Origin: Euryarchaeota archaeon Ods04
GTDB lineage: Archaea > Halobacteriota > Halobacteria > Halobacteriales > Halorutilaceae
NCBI GenBank assembly: GCA_028751055.1
Contig: JAQZDD010000041.1
Span: 1 to 7,767, forward strand
DNA: 7,767 nt
Direction: 5' to 3'
Shown here one piece after another: positions 1 to 6,000 of this stretch. Position 1 is the first letter of the stretch, and the number at the start of each line of letters is the position of its first letter. The notes below the pieces were generated by a model, which was given only the letters and a program-made list of their open reading frames with translations, was not told where the DNA came from and ran no database searches. The position numbers and the translations under genes are program-made.

Positions 1-183
1 GAGACTGTCGAGGAGTACGCCAAGGAGCTTTCGAGGTATCTGGACGGTCTCGACACCGCTGACTCGCGTGTCGAGGAGGCACGTGACCTCGCTAAACGGA
101 CGCAGGCAACCGACGGCGACGAAGACGACGCCGTCGAAGGGCTACGTCTTCTACGCGACGTTTACGACGACCTGACGGTCTGA
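1..183 (+). CDS. C-terminal fragment of an unrecognised acidic, helical protein
   Basis: Frame 1 is open from the first base to a TGA at 181-183, giving 60 residues that begin ETVEEYAKEL and end RDVYDDLTV. The fragment is strongly acidic, with spaced Leu/Val/Ala positions that suggest two or three amphipathic helices and an acidic loop (TDGDEDDAV) between them. It has no Cys, no membrane segment and no motif I can assign to a family. Codon use (GAC, GTC, GAG, CGT, CTC) is like the rest of the window, which supports real coding. The start and most of the gene lie upstream of the window, so function cannot be inferred. It converges on the lipoprotein gene, with 62 bases between the two stop codons. 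Confidence 0.7.
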   Translation, partial: ETVEEYAKELSRYLDGLDTADSRVEEARDLAKRTQATDGDEDDAVEGLRLLRDVYDDLTV

Positions 184-198
184 GACTCGGCTCAGACC
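177..198 (+). terminator. Inverted repeat over the stop codon of the first gene, possible terminator hairpin
   Basis: Arms ggtctgag (177-184) and ctcagacc (191-198) are perfectly complementary over 8 bp, with a 6-base loop actcgg. The TGA stop at 181-183 lies inside the left arm. No T-run follows, and archaeal termination usually depends on T-tracts rather than hairpins, so a terminator role is a guess. It lies between two convergent genes, where a transcript-end structure would be useful. Confidence 0.3.
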
Positions 199-245
199 AC
201 GTCGACCGCGCCGAAGATGAAGCCGACCGACGGGACTGCCAGCGG

Positions 246-1409
246 TTACTGCTCCTCGGGTTCGAAGGTTACGTCGGCAAGCACCGGTACCTGACAGTTG
301 ACGACGAAGGTGTCAGGGCTTGGCGGCGTCCCTGCGTGCTCTATGAGTTCGCCGTCGTCGACCGCTTCGTTGATCTCTTGCTCGGAGCGTAGCACGCGTG
401 CTTCGTCCTCGTCTTCCCACTCGTAGGTCCAGTGGGTCCAGTACGGACTCCACTCGACAGCACCGGCTGGGAAGTCGAACACCGAAGGCTGGAACCCCAT
501 CGGTCCGGGACCTTCGAAGCCGTTGGCAAAAACCAACGTCTTTGCGGTAGCACCAGCCTCAGTCGAGCCCTCAAGACCCGGCGAGTGCGGCACCGACATG
601 TTTTCCGCTGCAGGCTCGAAGTCTGCGTCGGTGACTATGTACCGTGTATTTGGGAAGCAGTTATGTAGCTTGAACCTGACCTCCATCTCTTCTGTGTCCG
701 GCTCCTCAAGCAGCTGACCGGGTCCAAGGTACTCTGAACGGTCGTCGGCGTCGACATCCAGATGACCTTCGGACCACTGGACAGTCGCAAGGTTGTAGAC
801 GGCATCGGTTTCCTCAACGGTAATCTCTCCGTCGTCGGCGGCTTCCTCGACCTCCTCGACCGAGGACAGCACACGTGCCTCGTCCTCGTTCTCCCAGACG
901 ACCTCGTAAAGCCGGTTCGCTGGTGTGTAGTCGTCCCGACCGGGTTCGGTAGCCATGACATCCGGCTGGTCTTCGGCACCGTTTTCGAAGCGGTAGACGC
1001 GGGAAGTTAGGTCCTCATCGATCAGCTCAGATAGCTTCGGTACGTGCACAAGCCCCTCGTCGCTGGCGCGGTCGCTATCAGAGACATCGGTCTGAATGTA
1101 GTACACGTCCTCGCCGTCTACCATGGCATGGTGCATTCGGAACGTCACGAAACCGAAGTCTCCATCGAAATCGTCTGTTTCCTCACTGAGTTCGAAGTCA
1201 ACGACGTCGTCGACCAGCACCGTGCTCTCAGGGACGTCAGCCTCTTCTTCAGGTTCGTCGTCTTCTTCTGGGGTCGTGTCGGGTTCTGGCTCTTCGTCCT
1301 CGATACATCCTGCGACTCCTACGGCTCCACCTACGCCCAGTATCTTGACTACTTTTCTCCTGTCTACGTCTTTGTCCCACATGTACAGGAGTAGCCTACC
1401 CGTAGACAT
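246..1409 (-). CDS. Secreted Tat lipoprotein with a duplicated domain
   Basis: The product is 387 residues. The N-terminus carries a twin-arginine motif (D16-R17-R18-K-V-V-K), a hydrophobic Gly/Val/Ala stretch and a lipobox GVAGC ending at Cys35. This predicts export by Tat and lipid anchoring on the outer face of the membrane. A disordered acidic Pro/Glu/Asp linker follows (about 36-60). Two related units follow: one around 137-209 and one around 290-376. Each contains an F-x-NG segment, a Tyr/Trp-rich strand and the shared block W-E-[ND]-E-D-E-A-R-V-L (W172 and W331). The blocks match at 17 of 25 positions. From memory, the second unit (ANG, GPGPMGFQP, FDF, SPYW) resembles a conserved domain of uncharacterised secreted archaeal and bacterial proteins; its function is unknown to me. 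A start at M10 (1382) would also keep the signal. I kept M1 because it is the first ATG after the predicted TATA box. Confidence 0.85.
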   Translation of the reverse strand: MSTGRLLLYMWDKDVDRRKVVKILGVGGAVGVAGCIEDEEPEPDTTPEEDDEPEEEADVPESTVLVDDVVDFELSEETDDFDGDFGFVTFRMHHAMVDGEDVYYIQTDVSDSDRASDEGLVHVPKLSELIDEDLTSRVYRFENGAEDQPDVMATEPGRDDYTPANRLYEVVWENEDEARVLSSVEEVEEAADDGEITVEETDAVYNLATVQWSEGHLDVDADDRSEYLGPGQLLEEPDTEEMEVRFKLHNCFPNTRYIVTDADFEPAAENMSVPHSPGLEGSTEAGATAKTLVFANGFEGPGPMGFQPSVFDFPAGAVEWSPYWTHWTYEWEDEDEARVLRSEQEINEAVDDGELIEHAGTPPSPDTFVVNCQVPVLADVTFEPEEQ

Positions 1410-1452
1410 GATGGTGCTGTGCCCGTGGACGAAGCCGTCTGGTACGCGAAAG

Positions 1453-1463
1453 ATATATATATA
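1453..1463 (-). promoter_or_regulatory. TATA box for the lipoprotein gene
   Basis: An uninterrupted alternating A/T tract of 11 bases (atatatatata) is the most AT-rich spot in the region. It lies in the 55-base gap between the folD stop (1465-1467) and the lipoprotein start. On the minus strand its centre is about 49 bases before the ATG at 1409, which predicts transcription starting near 1432 and a leader of about 20 bases with no Shine-Dalgarno sequence. This suggests the lipoprotein has its own promoter rather than depending on read-through from folD. Confidence 0.6.
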
Positions 1464-1464
1464 C

Positions 1465-2307
1465 TTACTTCTGTCGGAGCCGTGCCGCTTCGACGGTGTT
1501 TTCGAGAAGAGACGCGACGGTCATCGGTCCGACGCCACCGGGTACGGGTGTTATCGCAGCAGCCTTCTCGCTCACCTCGTCGTACGCTACATCGCCCACG
1601 AGTTCACCGTCGACACGGTTTATGCCCACGTCGACGACGATAACACCCTCCGAAACCATGTCGGCGGTCACGAACTCGGGTACCCCAACAGCAGCGACGA
1701 CTATGTCGGCTTTGCGTGTGTGCTCCTCTAAGTTCTCTGTGCGTGAATGGCAGACCGTCGGCGTCGCGTTCACGTCGCGCGAGAGTAGGAGGACGGCGAG
1801 CGGCTTTCCGACGATGTCGGAGCGTCCTACGATTACGACGTTCTGTCCTTCCAAGTCGACGCCGTGCTCGCGGAGCATACGTACGACGCCTTTGGGAGTG
1901 GCAGGCACGAAACGCGGACGCCCCTCCAGAAGCAGTCCCTTGTTGAACGGATGGAATCCGTCAACATCCTTCTCAGGCGTGACTGCCTCTATGGCGCGCT
2001 CCTCGTCTACGTGGTCGGGAAGCGGAAGCTGTACGAGTATGCCGTCCACCGTTTCGTCGTCGTTGAGTTCTTCGACGGTCGAGAGTAGTTCGTCCTCGGA
2101 CGCATCGGGGTCTATGTGCACAGTCTCGGAGTCGATACCGACCTCATCCGCCGCCTGACGTTTCATACGTACGTACGTCTCGCTCGCGGGGTCGTCGGAC
2201 ATGAGCACAGCGACGAGCTTCGGCGTACGGTCCATACGCTCGACCTCCTCGGCTACTTCGTCGCGGACGCGTGACGAGATTTCGTCGCCGTCGATTACTT
2301 TCTCCAT
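1465..2307 (-). CDS. folD: FolD: methylene-THF dehydrogenase / methenyl-THF cyclohydrolase
   Basis: The 280-residue product has the normal FolD length and covers the family end to end. FolD oxidises 5,10-methylene-tetrahydrofolate with NAD(P) and hydrolyses the methenyl product to 10-formyl-tetrahydrofolate, in the cytoplasm, linking serine/glycine carbon to purine synthesis. Visible signatures are Y45-V-R-x-K49 (catalytic Lys), DGILVQLPLP (88-97, with Q93), KDVDGF (113-118, substrate Asp115), the nucleotide-binding G161-R-S-D-I-V-G-K-P, HSRT (187-190) and P256-GGVGPMT near the C-terminus. The usual PCTP loop reads PATP here (135-138), so the Cys is Ala. The start MEKVIDGDEI is the usual FolD N-terminus. 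No Shine-Dalgarno sequence is seen before it. It is divergent from the membrane-protein gene and followed by the lipoprotein gene on the same strand. Confidence 0.97.
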   Translation of the reverse strand: MEKVIDGDEISSRVRDEVAEEVERMDRTPKLVAVLMSDDPASETYVRMKRQAADEVGIDSETVHIDPDASEDELLSTVEELNDDETVDGILVQLPLPDHVDEERAIEAVTPEKDVDGFHPFNKGLLLEGRPRFVPATPKGVVRMLREHGVDLEGQNVVIVGRSDIVGKPLAVLLLSRDVNATPTVCHSRTENLEEHTRKADIVVAAVGVPEFVTADMVSEGVIVVDVGINRVDGELVGDVAYDEVSEKAAAITPVPGGVGPMTVASLLENTVEAARLRQK

Positions 2308-2340
2308 CTTGGTTGAGACTCGAATCCGTGCAGGTTGAAG

Positions 2341-2360
2341 CTAACGGTAACTAACGGTGA
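2341..2360. repeat. Tandem 10-bp direct repeat in the folD upstream region
   Basis: Two adjacent units, ctaacggtaa (2341-2350) and ctaacggtga (2351-2360), match at 9 of 10 positions and are followed by cgg. They lie 34-53 bases upstream of the folD ATG and about 40-60 bases upstream of the TATA box of the divergent gene. The 10-base period puts both copies on the same face of the helix. They could be a regulator-binding site, or on the minus strand part of the folD promoter (TTAGTTAC). No clearer TATA box for folD is visible. Confidence 0.4.
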
Positions 2361-2401
2361 CGGATGCGTCCAGCCCGTCCCTGCCCGTCGTGTACCAAAC
2401 G

Positions 2402-2408
2402 TTTTATT
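2402..2408 (+). promoter_or_regulatory. TATA-like box for the membrane-protein gene
   Basis: TTTTATT, preceded by an A-rich BRE-like stretch (ccaaacg), lies about 34 bases before the ATG at 2439. Transcription would start near 2431, leaving a leader of under ten bases. This fixes the start at 2439: the in-frame ATG at 2364 would lie upstream of the promoter. Confidence 0.55.
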
Positions 2409-2438
2409 CGAGATGGCTGTGTTGTAACTCCGGTAGAG

Positions 2439-3035
2439 ATGTCTTCCGCCTTGGTCGTCTTCAACATCGCAACATTTCCGGGGCTCGTTCTGAACAGAGC
2501 CGTACAGGAGTACTACGTCAGGGAGTTCAGTATCCCCGAGAGAAGTCCGGATGTCGAGAGAATAACCGAGAGACTCGACGAAGAAAAGGAGAAGAAGGGC
2601 AGAGAGTCGGCTTTCGGCGAGGACACCGAGGACACAGTCCGCAGGATGAGCCGTGAGGGTACAGCGTACATAGACTACTACGAAGTCAAGGAGTTCGACG
2701 ACTGTTTCAGAGCCACGGCGGTGCCTTTCTTCGTCTCGTCGGGAGTCGGATTCTTCTTCATGCTCCTGTCAGCCCTCTTCTTCGGGGGTAGTACGCTGTT
2801 ATGGCTTCTTTCGTTCTGGCTCGGTGCGGCTTTCGCGGTGCACAGCTTCCCCGACGAAGTCGCCGCAGACGCACTCTGGCAGAAGTCGGGTGAGACCGAA
2901 AGACGTCTCAGGTTCGTCGGCTACGGTGTCGCCGTCGTCTCGAAGCCGATGAACGCCACAGAGTCCTACTTGCTGGAGACTGTCTACGCCGTCTTTCTCT
3001 TCGTCGTCGCGCTGCTCCTGCTCGGTGTATTCTGA
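2439..3035 (+). CDS. Small membrane protein, M50-like metalloprotease relative lacking HExxH
   Basis: The product is 198 residues from the ATG at 2439, which follows a TATA-like box. The frame stays open upstream to 2364, but that extension would precede the promoter. The order of elements resembles the membrane metalloprotease-like proteins known from haloarchaea and Gram-positive bacteria. It has a short hydrophobic N-terminus with F13-P-G-L-V, a charged cytoplasmic region (about 30-80), an A-Y-I-D-Y-Y-E segment, a PFFVSSG start of a membrane segment (about 93-115), a second segment (about 118-134) running into H135-S-F-P and D144-A-L-W, and a C-terminal segment (about 177-197). In active relatives the FPG motif is followed by HExxH; here those positions read N19-R20-A-V-Q23, so zinc catalysis is unlikely. 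Ten of 13 Arg codons are AGA/AGG, unlike ppsA in this window. The family assignment is from memory and moderate in confidence; the reading frame itself is well supported. Confidence 0.75.
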   Translation: MSSALVVFNIATFPGLVLNRAVQEYYVREFSIPERSPDVERITERLDEEKEKKGRESAFGEDTEDTVRRMSREGTAYIDYYEVKEFDDCFRATAVPFFVSSGVGFFFMLLSALFFGGSTLLWLLSFWLGAAFAVHSFPDEVAADALWQKSGETERRLRFVGYGVAVVSKPMNATESYLLETVYAVFLFVVALLLLGVF

Positions 3036-3067
3036 ACCTGCCGGGACCTTATCGGACTCCTCCGAAG

Positions 3068-5101
3068 TCACATCACCTGCGTACCCGGCTCCGAGTCGCC
3101 GACGGTGGTGAGGAGGTCGGCGTCTTCACCGGCGGCGAGGAGCATCGCCTCGCTGTCGTAGCCGAAGATTGTCGCCGTTTCGAGGTTCGTCACGACTACG
3201 ACACGCTCGCCGACGAGTTCGTCGGGCGCGTGTAGACCTTTGAGACCGGCGACGACCTGCCGCACCTCGTCGCCTATGTCGACGTTCAGTAGGAGGAGAG
3301 AGTCGGAGTCCTCTATCTCCTCGGCAGTTTCGACACGCGCGACACGTATGTCGAGTTCCTCGAAACGCTCGAACGGGATTTCGTCGGCTTCTGTTTCTTC
3401 CTCTTCCTCGGTTTCTCCGTCGTCTCCTATACGCTCCTGAAGACGCGTCTCCAGACGTTCGATGTCCTCGTCGTCAACCTGTTCGAAAAGATGTTCCGGC
3501 TCCTGCAGGTCGCCTTCGACGGGTTCGAGAGCATCGTCGAGCGTCGCTCCGTGTACGTCGCCCTCGTCAAGCGTCTCCCAGACCCGTTCCGCGGCGGACG
3601 GCATGACAGGCTCCAAGAGAAGCGACGACGCCTTTGCGACGGCGAGACAGTTGTACAGAACCTCGGCTGCACGCTCCTCGTCTTCGTCCATGAGGTTCCA
3701 AGGCTCGTTGCGCTGGACGTACTCGTTGCCGAAGCCTGCGAGAGCCATGCCCGCCTCCGCAACCTCCTTGACGTTGTAGTCGTCTATCGCACCCTCGAAA
3801 CGGTCTACGGCGGATTCGATTTCGCCGCGTACCTCGTCTTCGAGTTCGCCGTCGGGTGTGCCTTCGAAGTTGTCGTGCGCCAGAAGTGCCGAACGGTAGA
3901 CGAAGTTGCCGAAGGTGTCGACGAGTTCGTTGTTGACGCGCTCCTGGAACAGCGACCAAGAGAAGTTGAGGTCGTTCTCGAAGCCCGTGTAAGAGACGAT
4001 GTAGTAACGTATGAAGTCCGCCGGAAACTCCTCGTCTAAGTAGTCCTCGTCTAGCCAGACGGCGCGTCCTTTCGAGGTGGAGAAGGCACGGTCGTTTATC
4101 TTGACGAGTCCCGAAGCCATGACGGCGTCAGGCGTCGAGTAGCCCGCGCCGTGTAGAACCGAGGGCCAGAAGACGCAGTGGTGCTGTATGATATCGCCGC
4201 CGATTACGTGTACGATTTCGGAGTCGTCGTTCCGCCAGTAACGCTCCCAAGCGTCGTCGGGAACGTCGTCGTCCTTTGCCGCCCACTCCTCTGTCGAGGA
4301 GATGTACTCTATCGGCGCGTCGACCCAGACGTACAAAACGAGGTCCTCATCATTTGGATAGGGCACGCCCCAGTCTAAGTCACGCGTTATGCACCAGTCC
4401 TGCAGACCCTCCTCTATCCACTGCTTGGGCTGGTTGCGTGCGTTCGACGTTCCTTCGAGGTCGTCGACGAACTCCGAGAGAAAGTCTCGGAACTCCGAGA
4501 GCGCGAAGAACTTGTGCGTCTGTTCGACGTACTCGGCGGGCGCGCCGCTGACCTTCGAGACAGGGTTCTCGATTTCGCCGGGTTCTAAGTGGCGTCCACA
4601 TTCGTCGCATTCGTCGCCGCGCGCCTCTTCGTTGTCACAGTACGGGCACGTCCCTTCGACGTACCTGTCGGGGAGCGTGCGCTCCGTCTCGGGGTCGTAA
4701 GCGACCTTCATCTCGTCCTCGTAGACGTGCCCCGCGTCTTCGAGCGCGCGCACTATCTGCTGCGTCCTCCGGAAGTTCGACTCCTCGTGCGTGTGTCCGT
4801 AGTTGTCGAAATCGACATCGATACGCGGGAACGTGCGCTCGAAGTAGTCGTGGTACTCCATCGCCAACTCCTCGGGTTCGCGTCCCTGTTCCTCGGCGTT
4901 GACCACGATGGGCGTGCCGTGCATGTCGCTCCCGCAGACGAATGTCACTTCACGTCCCTGTTTCCGCAGAGCGCGCGTGTAGGCGTCCCCCGGTATGTAC
5001 GTGCGGAGATGCCCTAAGTGCGCCTTCCCGTTCGCGTACGGCAGGGCGCACGTCACGAGCGTCGGCGTCTCCGAGTCGTCGGCGGCGTCGTTGTCCGTCA
5101 T
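3068..5101 (-). CDS. metG: Methionyl-tRNA synthetase with fused C-terminal tRNA-binding domain
   Basis: The product is 677 residues from the ATG at 5101. It charges tRNA-Met with methionine using ATP, in the cytoplasm. The Rossmann catalytic core begins with PYANGKAHLGHL, whose HIGH-type motif is HLGH (28-31). The KMSKS loop appears as F-S-T-S-K (340-344), as in other archaeal enzymes. The connective insert has one intact zinc knuckle, C152/C155/C165/C168, beside LPDRYVEG; the four Cys expected for a second knuckle are absent. An all-helical anticodon domain follows, with NEPWNL (about 465-470). A Glu-rich linker (about 562-573) leads to a Trbp111-like OB-fold domain (about 575-677) with LDIRVARV, RQVVAGL and VVTNLETA. 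A GTG at 5122 would extend the frame by seven residues, but the TATA-like box at 5125-5131 directly abuts it, so the ATG at 5101, with a leaderless transcript, is preferred. It converges on the upstream membrane-protein gene with 32 bases between them. Confidence 0.97.
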   Translation of the reverse strand: MTDNDAADDSETPTLVTCALPYANGKAHLGHLRTYIPGDAYTRALRKQGREVTFVCGSDMHGTPIVVNAEEQGREPEELAMEYHDYFERTFPRIDVDFDNYGHTHEESNFRRTQQIVRALEDAGHVYEDEMKVAYDPETERTLPDRYVEGTCPYCDNEEARGDECDECGRHLEPGEIENPVSKVSGAPAEYVEQTHKFFALSEFRDFLSEFVDDLEGTSNARNQPKQWIEEGLQDWCITRDLDWGVPYPNDEDLVLYVWVDAPIEYISSTEEWAAKDDDVPDDAWERYWRNDDSEIVHVIGGDIIQHHCVFWPSVLHGAGYSTPDAVMASGLVKINDRAFSTSKGRAVWLDEDYLDEEFPADFIRYYIVSYTGFENDLNFSWSLFQERVNNELVDTFGNFVYRSALLAHDNFEGTPDGELEDEVRGEIESAVDRFEGAIDDYNVKEVAEAGMALAGFGNEYVQRNEPWNLMDEDEERAAEVLYNCLAVAKASSLLLEPVMPSAAERVWETLDEGDVHGATLDDALEPVEGDLQEPEHLFEQVDDEDIERLETRLQERIGDDGETEEEEETEADEIPFERFEELDIRVARVETAEEIEDSDSLLLLNVDIGDEVRQVVAGLKGLHAPDELVGERVVVVTNLETATIFGYDSEAMLLAAGEDADLLTTVGDSEPGTQVM

Positions 5102-5124
5102 GTTGGGTTTTGGGAGGCGCACCG

Positions 5125-5131
5125 TAAAAAA
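5125..5131 (-). promoter_or_regulatory. TATA-like box for metG (leaderless)
   Basis: On the minus strand this reads TTTTTTA, centred 27 bases before the metG ATG at 5101. That is the distance at which archaeal transcription begins, so the mRNA should start at or next to the A of the ATG. It lies in the 81-base divergent region shared with the HAD gene, about 27 bases from that gene's own box. Confidence 0.6.
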
Positions 5132-5152
5132 GACGCCGAAGGTTCGACAGAG

Positions 5153-5158
5153 AAATAC
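5153..5158 (+). promoter_or_regulatory. TATA-like box for the HAD phosphatase gene (leaderless)
   Basis: AAATAC within agaaatacg is centred about 27 bases before the ATG at 5183, predicting a leaderless mRNA. There is no Shine-Dalgarno sequence before that ATG. The open frame extends upstream to 5018, but that part overlaps metG and lies upstream of this box, which supports the start at 5183. Confidence 0.5.
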
Positions 5159-5182
5159 GCTTCCGCCGTCTACCTTACTTCG

Positions 5183-5956
5183 ATGAAAGGCGCGGTCGTA
5201 GACGTAGACGGCACAGTACTACGCGGCGAGACGGCTATCGAAGGCGCGCTCGAAGGCATCGACGCCCTCCGCGACGCGGGCGTGCGCGTCGTCTTCTTCT
5301 CGAACAACCCGACGATGACGAGCGACGCGCTCGCGCGGCGTCTCAAACGTGCGGGCGTCTCGCTCGGCGACTCGACGGCGTTCACCTCGGCGTCGCTCAC
5401 GGCGCGTTACATCGCCGAAAACTGCGCTTCACCGGCGCACGTCACAGGTGAGGAGGCGGTCGTCGAGGCTCTCGAAAACGTCGGCGTGGATATCACCGAC
5501 GCGCCGCAGGAGGCGCGCACCTCGGTCGTCTCGGTCGACAGGCGTCTGCGTTACGACGACATACGCGACGGATACGTGGCGGCGACGAACGCAGAGCACT
5601 ACGTCTGCACCGACCCTGACACCGTCGTGCCGGCGAGCGACGGCTACATACCCGGTTCGGGTGCCGTCGAAGCGGCGGTTTCGCGCGCCGCGGGACGCCA
5701 ACCCGTCGTCGTCGGAAAGCCGTCGGAAGTCGCAGCCGAAACAGTCTTGGACGCGCTCGGAACGCCCGCCGACGAGACGGTCTTTGTCGGTGACAGGCTC
5801 GACACGGACATCGCGCTCGGGAGGAGCGTCGGCGCGAAAACCGCCGTCGCCCTGACCGGAGTAACGACGGGTGACGACTTACACGTCTCCGAAAACGACG
5901 GACACCGCCCCGACCACGTGCTCGATACGTTCGCCGACGTGCGCGACCTTCTCTAA
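5183..5956 (+). CDS. HAD-superfamily class IIA (NagD/AraL-type) phosphatase
   Basis: The product is 257 residues, the usual length for NagD-like HAD-IIA hydrolases, which remove phosphate from small sugar or other phosphomonoesters in the cytoplasm with Mg. All four HAD motifs are visible: D7-V-D9-G-T (nucleophile and acid/base Asp) at the N-terminus, FFS40-NNPT (motif II), G178-K179-P (motif III Lys) and G203-D204-R-L-D-T-D208 (motif IV Mg-binding acids). A large cap (about 70-175) between motifs II and III, with TDPDTVVP and DGYIPGSGA, is typical of class IIA. The ATG at 5183 puts the catalytic Asp near the N-terminus as the family requires. Substrate cannot be read from sequence. It lies 40 bases before ppsA on the same strand, but ppsA appears to have its own promoter. 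Confidence 0.92.
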   Translation: MKGAVVDVDGTVLRGETAIEGALEGIDALRDAGVRVVFFSNNPTMTSDALARRLKRAGVSLGDSTAFTSASLTARYIAENCASPAHVTGEEAVVEALENVGVDITDAPQEARTSVVSVDRRLRYDDIRDGYVAATNAEHYVCTDPDTVVPASDGYIPGSGAVEAAVSRAAGRQPVVVGKPSEVAAETVLDALGTPADETVFVGDRLDTDIALGRSVGAKTAVALTGVTTGDDLHVSENDGHRPDHVLDTFADVRDLL

Positions 5957-5972
5957 CGAAACCGTTATGTTT
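5957..5972 (+). promoter_or_regulatory. BRE and TATA-like promoter of ppsA (leaderless)
   Basis: CGAAA at 5957-5961 resembles the haloarchaeal BRE and is followed by TTATGTTT (5965-5972). Its centre is about 28-29 bases before the ppsA ATG at 5997, so transcription should start within a few bases of that ATG. The element begins one base after the HAD stop codon. Its last base overlaps the inverted repeat that follows. Confidence 0.55.
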
Positions 5973-6000
5973 CATCTCGGGATTTGTTAAACCGAGATGA
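5972..6000. promoter_or_regulatory. 9-bp perfect inverted repeat over the ppsA start, candidate operator
   Basis: Arms tcatctcgg (5972-5980) and ccgagatga (5992-6000) are exact reverse complements separated by 11 bases. The spacer also holds ttt and aaa, which could add three base pairs. The ppsA ATG (5997-5999) lies in the right arm, and the left arm begins at the end of the TATA-like box. A dimeric regulator bound here would cover the transcription start. Because the predicted transcript begins inside the right arm, an mRNA hairpin would form only in read-through RNA from the HAD gene. It does not match the Halobacterium TrmB motif TACT-N7/8-GAGTA. Confidence 0.5.

Noticed and set aside
184..245. 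Search for a small gene or RNA gene in the gap between the first gene and the lipoprotein gene
   Set aside because: The 62 bases hold only the right arm of the stop-codon hairpin and no start, TATA box or tRNA-like fold.
1496..2158. 220-codon open frame on the plus strand inside folD
   Set aside because: It is the antisense shadow of folD. Its product is a Ser/Thr/Pro-rich low-complexity string with no motif.
2364..2438. 25-residue N-terminal extension of the membrane protein containing CPSC, like half a zinc ribbon
   Set aside because: The extension would begin upstream of the TATA-like box at 2402-2408. The resemblance is only one CxxC, and the hydrophobic N-terminus expected of the family begins at the ATG at 2439.
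3052..3065. 5-bp inverted repeat tcgga/tccga between the convergent membrane-protein and metG genes, as a shared terminator
   Set aside because: A 5-bp stem with a 4-base loop is expected by chance in GC-rich DNA, and no T-tract follows on either strand.
5018..5182. Upstream extension of the HAD protein overlapping the metG start
   Set aside because: HAD proteins need the DxD motif near the N-terminus, and the leaderless-type promoter points to 5183. The extension is Arg-rich and antisense to metG.
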